From NCBI RefSeq assembly GCF_937877005.1, contig NZ_CALEFV010000018.1, forward strand, positions 1 through 9,086: a DNA stretch of 9,086 nucleotides, given 5' to 3'. This DNA is from an uncultured Fibrobacter sp. (GTDB lineage Bacteria > Fibrobacterota > Fibrobacteria > Fibrobacterales > Fibrobacteraceae). The notes beneath the pieces were generated by a model. The model did no database searches. It was given only the letters and a program-made list of their open reading frames with translations, and was not told the origin of the DNA. Shown here one piece after another: positions 6,901-9,086 of the stretch. Every line of letters begins with the position of its first letter. Position 1 is the stretch's first letter. The translations under genes and the position numbers were made by a program.

Positions 6901-7139
6901 ACGTCCTCGACATCATCCTGAACAAGCAGGTGAACCTCATCATCAACACGCCGTGGGCAAAGCGCGACGCCATCAAGGACGAAAGCGCCATCCGCAAGGC
7001 CGCCATCAAGTACAAGGTGCCTTACATCACGACCCTCGCCGGTGCCTACAACACCGTGAAGGGCATCGCCGCCGCAAGGAACGGCCATGGTGCTGTTAAA
7101 TCTCTCCAGGAATATCATGCTTCTATTGAAGAGATTTAA
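3921..7139 (+). CDS. carB: Carbamoyl-phosphate synthase large subunit
   Basis: This subunit makes carbamoyl phosphate from bicarbonate, two ATP and ammonia channelled from the glutaminase subunit CarA, feeding pyrimidine and arginine synthesis in the cytoplasm. At 1072 residues it is full length. The first ATP-grasp half (about 1-400) starts with IIGSGPIVIGQACEFDYSG (11-29) and carries metal-binding E297 and N299 in EINPR. The oligomerisation region spans about 400-550. The second half repeats the fold from ILGGGPNRIGQGIEFDY (556-572), with E834 and N836 in EANPR. A C-terminal MGS-type allosteric domain (about 934-1072) holds ATEGTA (967-972), NKIAEGRP (986-993) and INT (1008-1010), where enteric enzymes bind UMP/IMP, so nucleotide control is plausible. 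The start is set by CGGAGA at 3908-3913. Codon bias is extreme: residues 100-1066 use no TTA, CTA or TCA codon. carA is not adjacent. REP-like repeats flank the gene and a strong terminator follows. Confidence 0.98.
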   Translation: MKIEGIDKVLIIGSGPIVIGQACEFDYSGTQACKALREQGYKIVLVNSNPATIMTDPVMADATYIEPLNVARLTQIIEKERPQALLPNLGGQTGLNLASALSKAGVLDKYGVKVIGVNLDAIERGEDREIFKETMQKLGIDTPRSGICHSVEEAEKIVAEIGYPVVVRPAYTMGGAGGGFCYNVEELRTICSNGLELSMTHQCLIEESILGWEELEVEVVRDSKNQMIAICFIENIDPVGVHTGDSFCAAPFLTIDKKLEEELKEKAFKIVESIGVIGGTNVQFAHDPKTGRVVIIEINPRTSRSSALASKATGFPIALISAKLAAGLTLDQIPYWRDGSLEKYTPSGDYVVLKFARWAFEKFRGVDDCLGTQMKAVGEVMAIGKTYKETLQKAIRGLENGRSGLGFAKDFNKKSKEELLEMLKTPSSERHFQMYEAIRKGATDEEIFAATYEKAYFVQQMRELVELEEEMLKTPGRLPSDELLIKAKKDGFSDKYIAKILGIREKDVRKKRTELGVVEGWCAVPVSGVKDQYYYYSTYNCKDESTASTNPKKIMILGGGPNRIGQGIEFDYCCCHAAMALREMGYETIMVNCNPETVSTDYDTSDKLYFEPVSLEDVLQIYHKEKPAGVIVQFGGQTPLNIARALSDEGVKILGTSIDSIDIAEDRDLFRKMMDQLGIPMPESGMATNIDEALACVKQIGGYPVMIRPSFVLGGRGMEVIYDENMLREYVAKAVGVTPDRPLLIDRFLHNALECEADALSDGEHVYIPSVMEHVELAGVHSGDSACIIPPVTITKENLATIKDYTRKIAEALHVCGLMNMQYAIEDGKVFVLEANPRASRTVPLVSKVCNTQMARLATRLMLGAKLEDLKLKDKKFNHHGAKEAVFPFDKFPKVDPVLGPEMRSTGEVLGLSDDYALAYYKSQEAAGSFLPNEGAVLISLSDKVNLSEQAIEIGKEFQKLGFKIYATEGTAKFYEKAGVKCEVVNKIAEGRPNVLDIILNKQVNLIINTPWAKRDAIKDESAIRKAAIKYKVPYITTLAGAYNTVKGIAAARNGHGAVKSLQEYHASIEEI

Positions 7140-7146
7140 TTAGGCG

Positions 7147-7190
7147 TGTCATCCTGAGCGGAACGCCGTAAGGCGTGAAGTCGAAGGATC
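7147..7190 (+). repeat. REP-like hairpin repeat, long copy
   Basis: TGTCATCCTGAGCG (7147-7160) opens the element and CGAAGGATC (7182-7190) closes it. The outer stem is ATCCT (7151-7155) with AGGAT (7185-7189). An inner hairpin is ACGCC (7163-7167) with GGCGT (7172-7176), loop GTAA. It begins seven bases after the carB stop and ends ten bases before the terminator. The short copy upstream of carB lacks the inner hairpin. Confidence 0.75.
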
Positions 7191-7200
7191 CAGAACATTA

Positions 7201-7233
7201 AAGACCGTAGCAATAAAATGCTGCGGTCTTTTT
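7201..7233 (+). terminator. Rho-independent terminator of carB
   Basis: AAGACCGTAGCA (7201-7212) pairs with TGCTGCGGTCTT (7219-7230), twelve pairs including one G-U, loop ATAAAA, ending in a run of five T (7229-7233). The stem begins 62 bases after the carB stop. Confidence 0.92.
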
Positions 7234-7402
7234 GTATGGTAATGTGGCTTGGAATTTAGTTATTAGGTATTGGTTTGACATGTTTCGGCTAAAACTCCTC
7301 TTTTTTATTGAATTTAGCCAAGAAATAGTGTTTCAATCTGGCTTTTATCGAGAAAAAGGCCGCTTTTGGATGTAATGCTTCGATTTAGAAGGTTTGGCGG
7401 AA

Positions 7403-7431
7403 TTGCGGTTCCTTTTTTTATATTCTATAGC
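7403..7431 (+). promoter_or_regulatory. Putative promoter of the acetyltransferase gene
   Basis: Two readings are possible. TTGCGG (7403-7408) and TATAGC (7426-7431) have a 17-base spacer; alternatively TATATT at 7419-7424, after a seven-T run, serves as -10 with a poor -35. Either places the transcript start just before the ribosome site at 7441-7445 and after the upstream in-frame ATG at 7366. The stretch 7234-7402 before it holds no gene. It has only a weak inverted repeat, GGCTAAA (7287-7293) with TTTAGCC (7313-7319). Confidence 0.45.
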
Positions 7432-7449
7432 AATAATTTAAGGGACCTT

Positions 7450-7950
7450 ATGGAATTTATCTTGTTGGACTTGAACGATGCTGACGGAATTCGTGAAATG
7501 TCAAAAATGGCTACCGATATTCTACGCGAGTATTACGACCCGATTGTGGGAAAAGAGCAAAACGATTACATGCTTGGCAAGTTTCAGTCTTGCGCAGCCA
7601 TTGAAGAACAGCTGGCGCATGGCTATTCCTACTATTTCGTCCGAGACAGTTCTCAAAATATAGGCTTTTTGGCTTTCTACCCCAAAAGCGATGTGATGTA
7701 TTTGAGCAAGCTCTACCTATACGAGGCTGCCCGTGGACATGGCTATGCGAGGTCGATGCTTTCGTTCGTGAAAGACGAGGCGAGAAAGATGGGGCTTAAC
7801 GCTATCGAATTGAACGTGAACAAGCACAATCCGACATGCCGGATTTACGAAAAACTTGGATTTGTCCGTCTCCGTTCCGAGAAAAATGACATCGGAAATG
7901 GCTTTTTTATGGATGATTACGTCTATCGACTGGATTGCTTCCGATTTTAG
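7450..7950 (+). CDS. GNAT family N-acetyltransferase
   Basis: A 166-residue cytoplasmic enzyme of the GNAT fold that should transfer an acetyl group from acetyl-CoA to an amine. The substrate (small molecule, antibiotic or protein N-terminus) cannot be told. The acetyl-CoA motif A is clear: the strand MYLSKLYLYEAA (83-94) leads into RGHGYARSML (95-104), matching the R-G-x-G-x-A pyrophosphate loop. Motif B follows as IELNVNKHNPTCRIYEKLGF (119-138), with N127 and the near-invariant Y133, E134, G137 and F138. The start at 7450 is preferred over the in-frame ATG at 7366. It has AGGGA at 7441-7445, begins with typical GNAT sequence (MEFILLDLND), and the upstream extension crosses the putative promoter. 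Codon use is relaxed compared with carB and the malic enzyme gene. It stands alone between the carB terminator and the malic enzyme promoter; no terminator of its own is evident. Confidence 0.9.
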   Translation: MEFILLDLNDADGIREMSKMATDILREYYDPIVGKEQNDYMLGKFQSCAAIEEQLAHGYSYYFVRDSSQNIGFLAFYPKSDVMYLSKLYLYEAARGHGYARSMLSFVKDEARKMGLNAIELNVNKHNPTCRIYEKLGFVRLRSEKNDIGNGFFMDDYVYRLDCFRF

Positions 7951-7965
7951 TTGAGTATTCAAATC

Positions 7966-7994
7966 TTTACAAAAGCCGTGTTTTTTTCTATCTT
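7966..7994 (+). promoter_or_regulatory. Promoter of the malic enzyme gene
   Basis: TTTACA (7966-7971) and TATCTT (7989-7994) are separated by 17 bases, with a seven-T run ending just before the -10 box. This is the best two-box promoter in the window. Transcription would start near 8001, leaving a leader of about 20 nt with AGGAG at 8011-8015. Confidence 0.75.
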
Positions 7995-8020
7995 TGGCCT
8001 CGAAAAAACAAGGAGAAAAG

Positions 8021-9086
8021 ATGAGTAAGGATTTGAAGGAAAAGGCCCTCGAATATCACTCCATGGGTAAGCCCGGCAAGATCGAAATCGTGCCGACCAA
8101 GCCGCACAGCACGCAGACCGACTTGGGCCTTGCGTACACTCCGGGTGTAGCTGTTCCTTGTTTGGAAATTGAAAAGGATAACAACCTCGCTTACGAATAT
8201 ACGGGCAAGGGTAACTTGGTTGCCGTGATTTCTAACGGTACGGCTGTGCTCGGTCTCGGCGACATTGGCGCTCTCGCCGGTAAGCCGGTGATGGAAGGCA
8301 AGGCTCTCCTCTTTAAGATTTATGCCGGTATCGACGTGTTCGACATCGAAATCGACGAAAAGGACCCGAAGAAGTTTATCGAAATCGTGAAGGGAATCGC
8401 CCCGACGTTCGGCGGTATCAACCTCGAAGACATCAAGGCTCCGGAATGCTTCGAAATCGAAGACACCTTGAAGGCTGAACTCGATATCCCTGTGATGCAC
8501 GATGACCAGCATGGTACGGCTATCATTTCGGCCGCAGGTTTGCTCAATGCACTCGAAGTGGCTGGCAAGAAAATTCAAGATGTCCGCATTGTGGTAAATG
8601 GTGCCGGTGCAGCTGCTATCTCTTGTACCAAGTTGTATGAAGCCTTGGGTGCTACCCACGAAAACATCATCATGCTCGACTCAAAGGGCGTAATTACCAG
8701 CGACCGTGAAAAGTTGGATGAAACCAAACGTTATTTTGCAACCGATCGTCGTGATCTCCACACGTTGGCAGAAGCCATCCAAGGAGCCGACGTATTCCTC
8801 GGCTTGTCCAAAGGAAATGTCTTGACCCAAGACATGATCCGTAGCATGGCCAGCCACCCAATTGTATTCGCTTTGGCCAACCCGGTACCGGAAATCTCCT
8901 ACGAGGATGCTATGGCTGCCCGCCCGGACGTCTTGATGTCCACCGGCCGCAGCGACTATCCGAACCAAATCAACAATGTCATCGGCTTCCCCTACATTTT
9001 CCGTGGTGCCTTGGACGTAGCTTCCACCGCCATCAACGAAGAAATGAAATTGGCAGCCGTACGTGCCATCGCCAATTTGGCCAAGC
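8021..9086 (+). CDS. maeB: MaeB-type malic enzyme (5' part, truncated by window end)
   Basis: Oxidatively decarboxylates malate to pyruvate and CO2 (or the reverse), usually with NADP+ in this class; cofactor choice is inferred. 355 codons are visible and the frame is open to the last base. Active-site landmarks: Y40 in LAYTPGVA, K94 in VMEGKALLFK, the divalent-metal ligands E136-D137 (NLEDI) and D162 (HDDQHGTA), the dinucleotide loop GAGAAA (194-199), ANPVPE (286-291) and the family hallmark SDYPNQINNVIGFPYIFRGA (311-330), with N319 at the malate site. Bacterial members are either about 430 residues or about 750 with a C-terminal phosphotransacetylase-like domain; the window ends too early to tell. 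The start is fixed by AGGAG (8011-8015) and a good promoter. Codon bias is strong; TCA occurs at S221. In a succinate-producing fermenter it would balance malate, pyruvate and reducing power. Confidence 0.96.
   Translation, partial: MSKDLKEKALEYHSMGKPGKIEIVPTKPHSTQTDLGLAYTPGVAVPCLEIEKDNNLAYEYTGKGNLVAVISNGTAVLGLGDIGALAGKPVMEGKALLFKIYAGIDVFDIEIDEKDPKKFIEIVKGIAPTFGGINLEDIKAPECFEIEDTLKAELDIPVMHDDQHGTAIISAAGLLNALEVAGKKIQDVRIVVNGAGAAAISCTKLYEALGATHENIIMLDSKGVITSDREKLDETKRYFATDRRDLHTLAEAIQGADVFLGLSKGNVLTQDMIRSMASHPIVFALANPVPEISYEDAMAARPDVLMSTGRSDYPNQINNVIGFPYIFRGALDVASTAINEEMKLAAVRAIANLAK

Noticed and set aside
4215..7118. 967-codon open frame on the minus strand
   Set aside because: It is exactly in codon register with carB and exists because carB avoids TTA, CTA and TCA. 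Its translation is low-complexity, rich in V, H, F and E, with no recognisable domain.
7275..7308. TTGACA at 7275-7280 as a promoter -35 box
   Set aside because: Perfect hexamer, but no acceptable -10 box lies 16-18 bases downstream; the nearest T/A-rich candidate is about 22 bases away, and no gene starts soon after.
7287..7319. Inverted repeat GGCTAAA / TTTAGCC as a terminator or operator
   Set aside because: Seven pairs with a 19-base loop and no T-run after it; it may be chance in AT-rich DNA.
7366..7449. N-terminal extension of the GNAT protein from ATG 7366
   Set aside because: The extension lacks a ribosome site, does not resemble GNAT sequence and overlaps the putative promoter; ATG 7450 has AGGGA upstream.
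7988..8968. Two minus-strand frames over the malic enzyme gene
   Set aside because: Both are in register with malic enzyme codons; the TCA codon at S221 separates them. No ribosome sites or domains support them.
1..9086. CRISPR array, insertion sequence, tRNA or rRNA genes
   Set aside because: Looked for regularly spaced repeats, transposase-like frames, terminal inverted repeats and tRNA-like cloverleaf or CCA ends; none seen.

Overview
The window looks like a chromosomal stretch from an anaerobic Gram-negative bacterium. Fibrobacter or a close relative (Fibrobacterota) is my best guess. It rests on codon style, T-rich intergenic regions with TATATTTG-like -10 boxes, short lipoproteins with a CGSSSS start, and dispersed repeats beginning TGTCATCCTGAGCG. 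I inferred this without a database search. Every convincing gene is on the + strand.

Layout. (1) 1-2852 is a tightly packed, probably translationally coupled operon. It holds the tail of an upstream gene, two distantly similar membrane-anchored proteins with a beta-rich extracytoplasmic domain (48-800 and 797-1732; the second ends in the C-terminal half of an AraC-type DNA-binding domain), and an AI-2E/PerM family membrane protein (1725-2852). (2) 2853-3330 is a single-gene unit for the nucleoid protein HU, with its own promoter and a strong terminator. (3) 3331-3700 holds a 54-residue lipoprotein gene. (4) 3657-7233 is the carB unit: a promoter, a foldable leader of about 130 nt, an intrinsic terminator inside the leader, a REP-like repeat, full-length carB (carbamoyl-phosphate synthase large subunit, 1072 aa), a second REP-like repeat and a strong terminator. 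(5) 7403-7950 is a GNAT acetyltransferase with its own putative promoter. (6) 7966-9086 is a promoter and the first 355 codons of a MaeB-type malic enzyme, cut by the window end.

How the parts relate. The housekeeping genes (HU, carB, malic enzyme) share a strongly selected codon set and look highly expressed. The membrane operon and the GNAT gene are written in relaxed codons. CarB feeds pyrimidine and arginine synthesis; malic enzyme links malate and pyruvate. carA and other pyrimidine genes are not in view. The first three full genes may form one sensing or transport unit, but the signal is unknown.

The parts most worth following up are the structured, terminator-ended leader upstream of carB, the single-pass sensor pair with a half AraC domain, the repeat pair with a compensatory base change, and the tiny lipoprotein. 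I saw no CRISPR array, insertion sequence, tRNA or rRNA.
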